Source: CAWDPQ01 sp049642465 (GTDB lineage Bacteria; Acidobacteriota; Vicinamibacteria; Vicinamibacterales; 2-12-FULL-66-21). From it: DNA of 64,000 nucleotides. Shown one piece after another: positions 1 to 8,465 of this stretch (the first letter of the stretch is position 1; every line of letters starts with the position of its first letter). Made by a program: the position numbers and the translations under genes. The notes beneath the pieces are model-generated. The model ran no database searches. It was not told the DNA's origin and saw only the letters and a list, made by a program, of their open reading frames with translations. The stretch lies in NCBI GenBank assembly GCA_049642465.1, contig JBAROV010000258.1, positions 3,206-67,205 of the forward strand, written 5' to 3'.

Positions 1-120
1 CTCCATTTTCAGCAGTGTGGTGAATCCTCGATTTGGAGAGTAGGGTTGGTGGACTTTCGCCTTCGGGCGGAAGACCCGCTGAGAACAAACTCGGAAGTGC
101 CGATACACGTCTAAAGCGCC

Positions 121-2691
121 GTGACTTCGCGGGGATTTCTGTCCGCTCTCGCCCTCGTTACCTGGGCAGCTGTGGGGCCCCCGGCCTTCGCGCAACCCCA
201 TGGTCCGGTGCCGACACTCCAGGCCGTTCGAGTCTCGACCCCGCTGCGAGTGGATGGTCATCTCGACGAGGAGGCGTGGCGCGCAGCCACCCCGGCCACC
301 GGGTTCACGCAGCGCGATCCAGACGAGGGCAAGCCCGCGACGGAGCAAACCGAACTCCGGATCGTTTATGACGATGCGGCGGTCTATGTCGGCGTGAAGC
401 TGCGCGACCGCGAACCGGCGAAGATCGTGCGCAGACTCTCGCGTCGCGACGATTTCCCCGACGCCGACCGCTTCACCATCTACTTCGACCCTCACCACGA
501 CCATCTGACGGGAGCGACGTTCACGGTCAGCGCCGCCGGCGGGCTGTCCGACGCCGTGATCTTCAACGACACCTGGGAAGACACGTCGTGGGATGCCGTG
601 TGGGATGCGGCGGTCTCGGTCGATGCCGAAGGTTGGAACGCAGAAATGCGAATCCCGTTTTCGCAGCTTCGTTTTCCGCGAGCCGAGCGGGACGCCTGGG
701 GAATCAACGCGGCACGTTTCATTCAGCGGCGCAATGAGAGCGATTGGTTGCAGCTCGTTCCGAAGAAGGAGAACGGGCTGGCTTCGCGGATGGCCCATTT
801 GACGGGCGTGAGCGGCATCCGACCGCCACGGCAATTCGAGATTGCGCCGTACACCGTCGCGCGGGCCGAGTACATCGAGCCGGATGCACCCGGCAATCCG
901 TTCAACGACGGCTCCCGTCTATTCGGCGGCACCGGCATCGATCTCAAGTACGGACTCACGAGCAATTTCACCGTCAACGCCGCCGTCAATCCTGATTTCG
1001 GCCAGGTCGAAGTGGATCCCGCCGTGGTAAACCTCACGGCGTTTGAAACGTTCTTCTCGGAAAAGCGCCCGTTCTTCATCGAAGGATCGCAGATTTTCGA
1101 CAACTTCGGACGTAGCGGATCCAATTCGTTCTGGGGATTCAACAACGCAGAACCGGCGGTCTTCTACTCGCGTCGTATCGGACGTTCGCCCCAGGGAGAT
1201 GCCAGCGCGACGTTCGTGGACAGGCCCAATGCATCGACAATCCTCGGCGCGGGAAAGATCACGGGGAAGACGGCCAGCGGCTGGAATCTCGGCCTGCTCG
1301 AAGCGATAACAGGACGCGAGTATGCACGGCTTGACGGCGCCGATCGCGGCCGTGCGGAAATCGAGCCGCTGACCAACTATCTCGTCGCACGCGTGCAGCG
1401 GGAGCTGAAGCGGGGCGCGTTCGGTCTCCTGACGACGGCCGTTCAACGCGATCTGCGGGAACCCTCGCTGCGAGCCATGCTGCCTGCCAGTTCGCTCGTG
1501 CTGGGCGGCGACGGCCATTTGTTCCTCGACTCCAAGCGGGACTGGGTCATCACCGGCGCCTTCTCGGGCAGTCATCTTTCGGGCTCGACCGAGGCAATCA
1601 CCCGCATCCAGGAAGCGTCGCAACGATACTTTCAGCGGCCTGATGCCTTTCGGTTGAACCCGGACGCCACGTCGGTGTCGGGGTGGGCCGGACGCATCAA
1701 TCTGAACCGAAACAGCGGATTGTGGCAGGTGAATGGCGCGCTCTGGGGTGTAAGCCCAGGTTTTGACAGCAGCGACGCTGGGTTCACGTGGCAAACCGGC
1801 ATTCACGGCGCGCATGGTCTGATCCTCCTGCGCAAACCAACGCCCGATCGATTCACGCGCAACCGGAGTTTCTGGGTGGCAAAGTTCTGGGCGTGGGATT
1901 CCAATCGCGTGAAGCAAGCGGACGGGACGATGATGGCGGCCTTCGGGCAGTTGCGCAACTACTGGTCGTTCGGCGGCCACCTCGGGCTGCTCCGGCGCGC
2001 GCAGGACGGCTGGGCCACGCGCGGCGGCCCGCTCATGATGTCGCCAGGTGGCGGATTCATGGGCACCTTCATTTCCAGCGACGATCGCAAACGCATCGTG
2101 CTGGGGCTGAATGGCAATCGCGACTGGAACGAATTCGGTGGCTGGAACACCGGCGTGTCCGCATCTATCCAGGTGAAGCCCACCTCGTCCATCCGCGTGT
2201 CCGTGGAACCACAGGTCAACCGATCGCACGGACTCGCGCAGTACGTGCAGACAACGCCAGATGAGACAGCGGATGTCACGTACGGGTCGAGGTTCGTGTT
2301 TTCGGACATCGACCAGACGCAGTTTTCGATGGCGACACGCGCTACCTGGGTCATCAATCCGCGTATGTCCCTTCAGGTCTATTCGCAACCGCTGCTCGCG
2401 GTTGGAGATTACTGGAACTTCAAATCGCTGGCCGCGCCGCGCACGTTTGATTTCGACGCGTTCCGCGGTGATGTGGGCAGTCCGGATTTCAACTTCAAGT
2501 CTCTTCGCCTCAACGCCGTCTATCGCTGGGAGTGGCGCCTCGGTTCAACCCTGTACGTGGTGTGGACCGAGCAGCGCGAGGACAGCAGATATCCCGGCGT
2601 CTTCGGGTTCACCCGCGACGCGCGCGCGCTGTTTCGCGCTTCACCCGACGATGTGTTTCTCGTGAAGGTGTCGTACTGGCTGAGCCGGTGA
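121..2691 (+). CDS. DUF5916 domain protein with N-terminal CBM9-like domain
   Basis: Exported protein of 856 residues with a GTG start followed by a clear signal peptide (about residues 1-25, ending AFAQ). Residues ~35-230 look like the family 9 carbohydrate-binding fold found at the N-terminus of DUF5916 proteins (VDGHLDEEAW near the start). The motif FFSEKRPFFIEG near residue 310 is the hallmark of DUF5916. The remainder is rich in alternating aromatic and hydrophobic residues, as in an outer-membrane beta barrel, and ends in YWLSR. The family is common in Acidobacteriota and Bacteroidota; its substrate is unknown. Location in the outer membrane is inferred. The first 120 bases of the window hold no convincing gene and presumably contain its promoter. 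Confidence 0.9.
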   Translation: MTSRGFLSALALVTWAAVGPPAFAQPHGPVPTLQAVRVSTPLRVDGHLDEEAWRAATPATGFTQRDPDEGKPATEQTELRIVYDDAAVYVGVKLRDREPAKIVRRLSRRDDFPDADRFTIYFDPHHDHLTGATFTVSAAGGLSDAVIFNDTWEDTSWDAVWDAAVSVDAEGWNAEMRIPFSQLRFPRAERDAWGINAARFIQRRNESDWLQLVPKKENGLASRMAHLTGVSGIRPPRQFEIAPYTVARAEYIEPDAPGNPFNDGSRLFGGTGIDLKYGLTSNFTVNAAVNPDFGQVEVDPAVVNLTAFETFFSEKRPFFIEGSQIFDNFGRSGSNSFWGFNNAEPAVFYSRRIGRSPQGDASATFVDRPNASTILGAGKITGKTASGWNLGLLEAITGREYARLDGADRGRAEIEPLTNYLVARVQRELKRGAFGLLTTAVQRDLREPSLRAMLPASSLVLGGDGHLFLDSKRDWVITGAFSGSHLSGSTEAITRIQEASQRYFQRPDAFRLNPDATSVSGWAGRINLNRNSGLWQVNGALWGVSPGFDSSDAGFTWQTGIHGAHGLILLRKPTPDRFTRNRSFWVAKFWAWDSNRVKQADGTMMAAFGQLRNYWSFGGHLGLLRRAQDGWATRGGPLMMSPGGGFMGTFISSDDRKRIVLGLNGNRDWNEFGGWNTGVSASIQVKPTSSIRVSVEPQVNRSHGLAQYVQTTPDETADVTYGSRFVFSDIDQTQFSMATRATWVINPRMSLQVYSQPLLAVGDYWNFKSLAAPRTFDFDAFRGDVGSPDFNFKSLRLNAVYRWEWRLGSTLYVVWTEQREDSRYPGVFGFTRDARALFRASPDDVFLVKVSYWLSR

Positions 2692-2694
2692 CCG

Positions 2695-3138
2695 TCAGCG
2701 CGATGGATCCCCTGACTCCTCGAGAAACAACGCCTGTCCCAGATTGACCCATCGGCGCCGGCCCTGCCGCTCGACCCGGATCCACCCATTCGCCCCAAGT
2801 TCGGCCACCTCCACCGATTCGGTGGCCCTATCCGGCCAGGTCACGATATAAACCCGGTTGACTCGCAGAAAGTCTGGATTGGTCACCGTCACGGATGGCG
2901 CGTTGGCAAGCATCACCTTCCAATTGCCGCTCTGGGCGGCATTCACAGTTGGTGTGTTCCCGACGGCTACAGTAGGCGTGTTGCCGACATTCACCGTCCC
3001 TTCGACCGTCACAATTCCGGTGCCTGGCCCCGGCACAGGTCGAACCGCCTGCCCTGAAGGCTTCACCACCCAGGCCAGCATCGCGACGACCAGCATCGTG
3101 CCGATTACGGCGCCTCTCGAGAGCGTCGATCGCTGCAT
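2695..3138 (-). CDS. small exported protein with VGNTPTV repeats
   Basis: 147 residues starting at an ATG preceded by GGGAGG; a longer upstream frame exists but lacks such a site. One hydrophobic segment near the N-terminus (GTMLVVAMLAWVV) acts as signal or anchor. It is followed by a collagen-like linker with the heptad-like string VGNTPTV repeated twice, then a C-terminal half without recognised domain (VYIVTWPDRATESVEV...WVNLGQALFLEE). The VxVGNTPxV pattern recurs in many bacterial exported proteins as a spacer. The gene converges on the DUF5916 gene with 3 bases between stops. Function unknown. Confidence 0.65.
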   Translation of the reverse strand: MQRSTLSRGAVIGTMLVVAMLAWVVKPSGQAVRPVPGPGTGIVTVEGTVNVGNTPTVAVGNTPTVNAAQSGNWKVMLANAPSVTVTNPDFLRVNRVYIVTWPDRATESVEVAELGANGWIRVERQGRRRWVNLGQALFLEESGDPSR

Positions 3139-3721
3139 TTCAACCTCCCACCCAATCTTCCGCTTTCCTTGGACGATCGAAAGGGTCATTTGGCTGCGCA
3201 GGGCCGCAGTCGGACCTCGAGCGCTGCCACATCTTCGCGCTTGCGGCGCTGTCCAAGAGGCACGCGTCTGACGCTCGAATTCGTGCTCGCCTTCTATTCG
3301 ACGCACCGAGATCATTTCGGCGGACATGCAGAAATGTGCGCCGGGTGCGCGATTTGTAATGGCGTGCGGGTCCGAATCGAAGAGAAAGGACCCTTGTCGG
3401 CCGAAATCCGGTGGGAATCGAGTTTGCCCTGTGACGCCACGTGCGCGCGCGTCGGCTCGGCCAGACCCTTCTCATCTTCGTGCCCTTACTGATCTGCGGA
3501 ATGCGTCTCCACGCCCGAATGGTGGGAACGCCCACCGGCGTGACGCAGGAGGTGGCGCGATGTCTCAACCTCGTTCGCATTGCTGCCGCCCGCCGCAACG
3601 GACGACACGCACCCGCCGGCCGAAGCGGCCAGGCCCGTGCGAAACAATCCACCAGCACAATCGGATAGGTCCATCAACGCGGCACCCGGTGTAGGATTGG
3701 TCCGATCGACCGATCGTGCCG
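3139..3721. other. 583-base intergenic region, no supported gene
   Basis: Between two divergent genes. Short open frames exist on both strands but none has both a ribosome-binding site and a recognisable product. BlaI-type repressor genes often precede M56 peptidases, but no frame here looks like one. A hairpin GGTGGG-AACG-CCCACC lies at 3521-3536, and a TAGGAT -10-like hexamer lies at 3692-3697 ahead of the M56 gene. Confidence 0.5.
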
Positions 3722-4687
3722 ATGAATTACGAGCGCCTGTTCGTCTTGGTCTGTATCAGCGTATTCACGCTCACCGGAACAGTTCTCTCTATCCTCCTGG
3801 CGTGGGCGTATCCGTGGTTACAGCGCATGCTGGCTCAACAACCACCGAGGAAACGGGCGCGGATCTGGATGGGCCTTCGTGTTTTGCCGTCGAGCGCCAG
3901 CGTGATCGCGAGCGGAGGCTTCGCGTTGGCGTTCGCGCGGTACGAACCGCGCCATACATCCGAACAGATCGGCTTCGGCCTGGTGCTCCTGGCGGCGTCC
4001 GCCGTTTTACTTTTGTTGGGCGCCGCGTGGCGAGTTGGCCGGGCGGCCTGGAATACTGCGCGCTGCCATCAGCTCGTCTCGCAATTGGGCGATCGGATCC
4101 AGACGCCGGAGTTTCCCGTCCCCACGTGGCGAGTGCCCATCGATTTTCCGCTTGCAGCGGTATCCGGGATCCTCCGGCCTCGCCTGATCCTGTCGACACG
4201 GATTCTCGAGGAATGCCCGCCGCACGAACTGGCTACCGTCCTTCGTCATGAAGCTGCGCACGCGCGTCATCACGACAATCTGACGCGAGCGTGCCTGCTC
4301 GGGTGTCCCGATGCGCTCGGTCTCTTCCCGGCCAGTCAGAAGCTCGTCGCCGAGTGGCATCATGCCGTGGAAGAAGCCGCGGATGAGGAGGCCGCTGGCT
4401 CGGATAGTGCCGCTCGCCTGACGCTTGCCGCCGCCCTCGTGCGGGTCGGGCGGATGTCAACCGGAGCCCGGCCGTCATGGATCCCCGCACTGGCGCTGTA
4501 CGACGGGCACACGCTCGAAAGCCGCGTGAGACGACTGCTGCGGAGCGATTCGGGGCAAATCCCTCCGCGGCATGGGGTTGTGTTGAGGGTTGCAGGCGCA
4601 TTGATGATTGCGGCCGCTTTGTGGGTCGCAACCGGACCGCGCCTGCTGCATGGTTTTATGGAATGGGGCGTGCGGAATCTTCCTTAA
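3722..4687 (+). CDS. M56 family metallopeptidase (BlaR1-type, without sensor domain)
   Basis: Membrane protein of about 321 residues; ATG 3722 is preferred over an in-frame GTG six bases upstream, though neither has a good ribosome-binding site. A long hydrophobic segment occupies residues ~6-30, another ~80-105, then a cytosolic loop with the zinc-metalloprotease motif HEAAH (LRHEAAHARHH, near residue 175), and a final membrane segment near residue 295. This is the layout of the M56 peptidase domain of BlaR1/MecR1, but there is no C-terminal penicillin-binding sensor and no BlaI neighbour. Its trigger and target are therefore unknown. Its TAA overlaps the opposite gene's stop in a shared TTAA. 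Confidence 0.75.
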   Translation: MNYERLFVLVCISVFTLTGTVLSILLAWAYPWLQRMLAQQPPRKRARIWMGLRVLPSSASVIASGGFALAFARYEPRHTSEQIGFGLVLLAASAVLLLLGAAWRVGRAAWNTARCHQLVSQLGDRIQTPEFPVPTWRVPIDFPLAAVSGILRPRLILSTRILEECPPHELATVLRHEAAHARHHDNLTRACLLGCPDALGLFPASQKLVAEWHHAVEEAADEEAAGSDSAARLTLAAALVRVGRMSTGARPSWIPALALYDGHTLESRVRRLLRSDSGQIPPRHGVVLRVAGALMIAAALWVATGPRLLHGFMEWGVRNLP

Positions 4688-5226
4688 CTCTGAGCTGGGA
4701 CAGTAAAGGGGGTAGACACGCTCGTGGTGCCCCACTCCAGCCGTAACGTCGCGCCTTGCGGCGTGTCGTCAATCGAATAGGTCACTTGTTCGGCCGGCGT
4801 CTTCGCGGATCCAACCCTCATCGGAACTCGTCCAAGGTCCTGCCCTTCCGTGTAAGCCGTGCCCCACTGCCCCGTCTCCTTGCTGATCACCAACTGCCAT
4901 TCCTTGTCCCCTGGCACCGTGAACAACGTGTAGGTGCCGGCTGGAACTGACAGATTCCCGAATTTCAGCGGCTTATCCGTTTTGAGCGTCGTCGCTTCGT
5001 CTGCGCCGGCGCGCCAGATTTTGCCGTTTGGCGCCACGTCCCCTATCGAGCGGCCTTTCAGGTACGGGCGCCCGTACTCAATCGATATGTTTGCCCCGTC
5101 GATCGTCCACTCCGTTCTCACGTGCGGACTGCCTCCCTTGCCCGGGTGGACGTTTGTGGTCTTTTGTGCGGCGACCGACGCGGTGCACAGGGCCACTATC
5201 GCGATCGGCGTTGCGTATCGGATCAT
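4684..5226 (-). CDS. DUF2911 domain protein, exported
   Basis: 180 residues with a signal peptide (ALCTASVAAQ) followed by the DUF2911 domain: IEYGRPYLKGR, WRAGADEATT, FGNLSVPAGTYTLFT and a C-terminal beta-rich stretch ending LEWGTTSVSTPF. DUF2911 proteins are periplasmic or surface beta-sandwich proteins of unknown role, usually single genes in Acidobacteriota and Bacteroidota. It converges with the M56 gene, sharing the palindromic TTAA that gives each a TAA stop. Confidence 0.88.
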   Translation of the reverse strand: MIRYATPIAIVALCTASVAAQKTTNVHPGKGGSPHVRTEWTIDGANISIEYGRPYLKGRSIGDVAPNGKIWRAGADEATTLKTDKPLKFGNLSVPAGTYTLFTVPGDKEWQLVISKETGQWGTAYTEGQDLGRVPMRVGSAKTPAEQVTYSIDDTPQGATLRLEWGTTSVSTPFTVPAQS

Positions 5227-5260
5227 TCGACCTCCTCTTTTCCGATCATAGTACCAAACT

Positions 5261-5293
5261 CCCTTTTCCCTTTTCCCTTTTCCCTTTTCCCTT
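5261..5293. repeat. heptanucleotide tandem repeat CCCTTTT x 4.7
   Basis: Four exact copies and a partial fifth of CCCTTTT, ending two bases before the symporter stop codon. Read on the minus strand it is purine-only (AAAAGGG). It resembles the short-period arrays at other gene boundaries in this window but has a different unit. No coding role. Confidence 0.9.
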
Positions 5294-5295
5294 CC

Positions 5296-6846
5296 TCATT
5301 CCGCGCCCACGCCCAGATAGGTGCGGAGCTTTTCCTCGTCGAACCTTGCCTCCGCCTCGGGCTCGCGGGTCATGAGCGACACAGCGATGGCGACGGCGAA
5401 GGCGGCGGGCATGGAAAGAATCGCTGGATTACGGAGTGAGACGATGGGCGCGGGGTAGTGGAACAAATCGACCCATACGGTCGGACTGAGCAGAATGAGG
5501 ACGACCGAGAGCGTCGCGCCCGTGATCATCCCGGCGACGGCGCCGGCGGTGTTGAAACGGCGCCAGACGATCGAGAGGAGGAGCGGTGGAAAGTTGGCGC
5601 TGCAGGCGATCGCAAATGCGAGGCCGACCATGAAGGCGACGTTCTGCCCCTTGAAGACGATTCCCAGGAGCACCGCGAGTATTCCGAAGATGATGGTCGC
5701 GCCTCGAGCGACGCGCACCTGCTCCTGATCGGTGGCATGACCGCGGCGGACGACGTGCACGAAGATGTCGTGAGAGAGTGCGCTGGCGCCTGCCAGCGTC
5801 AGACCGGACACGACGGCGAGGATGGTGGCAAAGGCGACCGCGGCAATGAACCCGAGCAGTGCCGTGCCGCCGAGCAACTCGGCGACGAGCGGCGCGGCCA
5901 TGTTGCCGCCGGGATCGACGCGCGCAATCACCGCGCGACCGACCATGGCCGATGCCCCGAATCCGACGATCGGGATAATCAAATAGAAGTACCCGATAAA
6001 GCCGGTGGCATACAGCACCGACGCTCGAGCGGCGCGTGCGTCGGGGACCGTGTAGAAGCGCATCAGGATGTGCGGCAGTCCGAGTAATCCAAACATCAGC
6101 GCGAGACCGAGCGATACGGCCTCGATCGGATCCGTGACGAGACCGCCGGGCTCGAGGGCCGCTTGACCGTAGCGCTCGGCAACGGCCGCGTAGAGAGCGC
6201 CTGGTGAAAACTGGAACTGCGCGAGAACGAGCACGGTGAGGAGCGTCACACCGCACAGCAGCAGCACCGCCTTGATGATCTGCACCCAGGTGGTCGCAAT
6301 CATGCCGCCGAAGAGTACGTAGGCGAGCATCACGATGCCAACACCGCTGACCGCCCACTCATATCTGAGACCAAACATCAGCGAGATCAGATTCCCGGCG
6401 CCCACCATCTGCGCAATCGTGTAGAAGAGCACGGTCAGAATCCCGCCAAACGCAGCCGCGATTCGCACCGGCACCTGGCGCAGGCGAAACGCCACCACAT
6501 CGGCAAATGTGAACTTGCCAAGGTTGCGCACCGGTTCCGCGATGAGGAACATCAGCGCTGGCCAGCCGACGAGCCATCCCGTCGCATAAATCATCCCGTC
6601 GTAGCCGCGCAGCGCGACGAGACCCGCGATCCCCAGAAACGACGCGGCGCTCATGTAATCACCGGCCAGCGCGAGCCCGTTTTGCAGGGCGCTCACGGAT
6701 CGACCAGCGGCGTAGAACTCGCGCGTCGAACGCGTGCGCCGTGCCGACCACCACGTCACGGCAAGCGTCAGCGCGACGATGACGAGGAAAAACAGGACGG
6801 CGGATGCGGTGGGCGTCCCGAGCGTTGTCGTCAGGGGGTCGTTCAT
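5296..6846 (-). CDS. actP: sodium:solute symporter, ActP (acetate permease)-like
   Basis: 516 residues with about 13 predicted membrane helices and the sodium:solute symporter core: REFYAAGRSVSALQNGLALAGDYMSA early, GGMIATTWVQIIKA in the middle and HILMRFYTVPDARAARAS near residue 260. This arrangement matches the cation/acetate symporter ActP rather than proline or sugar branches. Known members import acetate and other short monocarboxylates with Na+ or H+. The gene lies 5 bases behind a DUF485 gene, the same pairing as yjcH-actP, which supports the assignment. Exact substrate is inferred. Confidence 0.88.
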   Translation of the reverse strand: MNDPLTTTLGTPTASAVLFFLVIVALTLAVTWWSARRTRSTREFYAAGRSVSALQNGLALAGDYMSAASFLGIAGLVALRGYDGMIYATGWLVGWPALMFLIAEPVRNLGKFTFADVVAFRLRQVPVRIAAAFGGILTVLFYTIAQMVGAGNLISLMFGLRYEWAVSGVGIVMLAYVLFGGMIATTWVQIIKAVLLLCGVTLLTVLVLAQFQFSPGALYAAVAERYGQAALEPGGLVTDPIEAVSLGLALMFGLLGLPHILMRFYTVPDARAARASVLYATGFIGYFYLIIPIVGFGASAMVGRAVIARVDPGGNMAAPLVAELLGGTALLGFIAAVAFATILAVVSGLTLAGASALSHDIFVHVVRRGHATDQEQVRVARGATIIFGILAVLLGIVFKGQNVAFMVGLAFAIACSANFPPLLLSIVWRRFNTAGAVAGMITGATLSVVLILLSPTVWVDLFHYPAPIVSLRNPAILSMPAAFAVAIAVSLMTREPEAEARFDEEKLRTYLGVGAE

Positions 6847-6851
6847 GAAGA

Positions 6852-7181
6852 TCAGCTCCGGAATTCATCCCGCAGGCGTGACGCCTCGCGGTCGTAGACG
6901 CGGTTGGCCCAGGCAATATAGACCGCCGTCAACGCCCAGGAACCCACGATCACCGCCGCGCCCAATGGAATGCCGATTGGTGTCGCGCCACCGAACCTCG
7001 TCGAAACCAACGGTTTGTTCAAGGCGATCAGCAGGATGTAGCCGTAATAGAGAATGAACAACGCGGCCGTCAGAATCAGCGAAATCCGCCAGCGTCGCAT
7101 GACGAGATGGTGGAACGCCGGGGAGTCGAGCAGGCGCCAGACGCCTTCCCTTGGCACACGGGCCTTTGTCGGATCCGTCAT
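6852..7181 (-). CDS. DUF485 membrane protein (YjcH-like)
   Basis: 109 residues with two membrane segments (ISLILTAALFILYYGYILLI and the stretch around AAVIVGSWALTAVYIAWAN) and the C-terminal NRVYDREA signature of DUF485. In many bacteria this small protein precedes and is co-transcribed with the acetate symporter, as here. Its role is probably structural or regulatory for the transporter; no direct activity is known. Confidence 0.88.
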   Translation of the reverse strand: MTDPTKARVPREGVWRLLDSPAFHHLVMRRWRISLILTAALFILYYGYILLIALNKPLVSTRFGGATPIGIPLGAAVIVGSWALTAVYIAWANRVYDREASRLRDEFRS

Positions 7182-7193
7182 ATCACTGGGTCC

Positions 7194-8459
7194 TCATCGA
7201 ATAATCCGCAACGTGGTGGGAGTCGGCGGAGCGGCCACGAACCGGAGGATGCGGCCCCGATCGTAGCTGACGATGTAGAGTTCGCCGTCCGCGTCGGTGC
7301 CAAATGAACTGATGTTTCCCGTTTGGGACACGCCGCCGAGCGCCGCAGTGTGCTCCATCAACGTCGCCGCGGTTGCTTCTCCGCTGGACGTGTTGATCGT
7401 CAGTCCGATAGACCAGACACGCCCGGTGATGAAATCGGCGTAGAAGTATCGGCCGACGAATGCCGCACCGAGACGCCTGCCACGGTAGACGAAGCCACCG
7501 GTGATCGACTGCCCCAGACTGTGGCTGTACTCGTGGATCGGCTCTATCAGCGGCTGGTACGCCGGAGGGAGCGAGCCAACATTCGCGTGTGCGCCTTCCC
7601 GGTTTCGCCAGCCATAGTTGCGGGCCCCGCGGCTGCGCGGTTCGTAGTTGATCTCTTCCCACGCGCCCTGACCCACGTCCGCAATCACCAGCGCGCCGGT
7701 TCCGCCACGGCCGGGATCATCGAAGTTGTAGCGCCATGGATTGCGCAGCCCGAAACTCCAGATCTCCGGCCGCGCGGCAACCGGGACGCCGTCGAGAAAC
7801 GGATTGTCCTGCGGCACGACGTATCCGTTCGGATGGCTGTCCGCGACGTTGACGTCGATGCGCAGCATCTTTCCCAGCAGCGTGTTTGGATTCTGCGCGT
7901 TGTGATCTGGATCGTTTCCGCTGCCGCCGTCCCCGAGACCGATGTAGAGATAACCGTCCGGCCCAAACGCGAGGTGACCGCCGTTGTGGTTGGCAAACGG
8001 TTGGCGGATGACAGGTTCCCGTGCGGAACCCCATCGCAGATCGAAGCGGCTCCCGGCGTCGGCCACCAGCGGGTTCGCGGACCGGCGGAACCGCGCGACA
8101 ACCGTGTCGCCATTGCGATCGGTGAAATTGACGAAGAAGCGGCCGGAGGAGGCGTAGTCTGGAGAAAAGGCCAGCCCGAGCAGACCTCGCTCGCCGCCGG
8201 ATCCGACCGACGGACGAATGTCGAGAAAATCGGTTGGTTCAATTGAGCGATTTCGCAGCGTTCGAATTCGACCGGCCTGCTCGACCACGAAGAACACCGT
8301 GGAATTGGTCGGGTCCTGGACCAGTGCGACCGGGGCTTGAAAGCCGGACGCGAACACGTCGAGCCGGATTTGCGCACCGGCGATCTGTGGCGCGAGAACG
8401 GTGATGAGGATGGCGGCGATTCGAAACGCGGAGCGTCGCATCGGGCGGAACGCCGACAC
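7194..8459 (-). CDS. PQQ-dependent sugar dehydrogenase family protein (glucose/sorbosone dehydrogenase fold)
   Basis: 421 residues with a signal peptide (ITVLAPQIAGAQ) and a six-bladed propeller typical of the soluble glucose/sorbosone dehydrogenase family: SVGSGGERGLLGLAFSPDY, PFANHNGGHLAFGPDGYLYIGLGDGG, then GLRNPWRYNFD. The His in NHNGGH is the usual catalytic base position. Such enzymes oxidise sugars in the periplasm with PQQ, but many homologues have unknown substrates. A second in-frame ATG at 8441 may be the real start, because the divergent gene begins 6 bases away. Stop is 12 bases before the DUF485 start. Confidence 0.85.
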   Translation of the reverse strand: MSAFRPMRRSAFRIAAILITVLAPQIAGAQIRLDVFASGFQAPVALVQDPTNSTVFFVVEQAGRIRTLRNRSIEPTDFLDIRPSVGSGGERGLLGLAFSPDYASSGRFFVNFTDRNGDTVVARFRRSANPLVADAGSRFDLRWGSAREPVIRQPFANHNGGHLAFGPDGYLYIGLGDGGSGNDPDHNAQNPNTLLGKMLRIDVNVADSHPNGYVVPQDNPFLDGVPVAARPEIWSFGLRNPWRYNFDDPGRGGTGALVIADVGQGAWEEINYEPRSRGARNYGWRNREGAHANVGSLPPAYQPLIEPIHEYSHSLGQSITGGFVYRGRRLGAAFVGRYFYADFITGRVWSIGLTINTSSGEATAATLMEHTAALGGVSQTGNISSFGTDADGELYIVSYDRGRILRFVAAPPTPTTLRIIR

Positions 8460-8465
8460 TACGCT

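Noticed and set aside
919..2388. 489-codon open frame opposite the DUF5916 gene
   Set aside because: It lies wholly antisense to a well-supported gene, has Arg/His-rich composition typical of reverse frames in GC-rich DNA, and shows no domain.
3139..3721. BlaI-type repressor gene upstream of the M56 peptidase
   Set aside because: None of the short frames has a winged-helix pattern or a ribosome-binding site.
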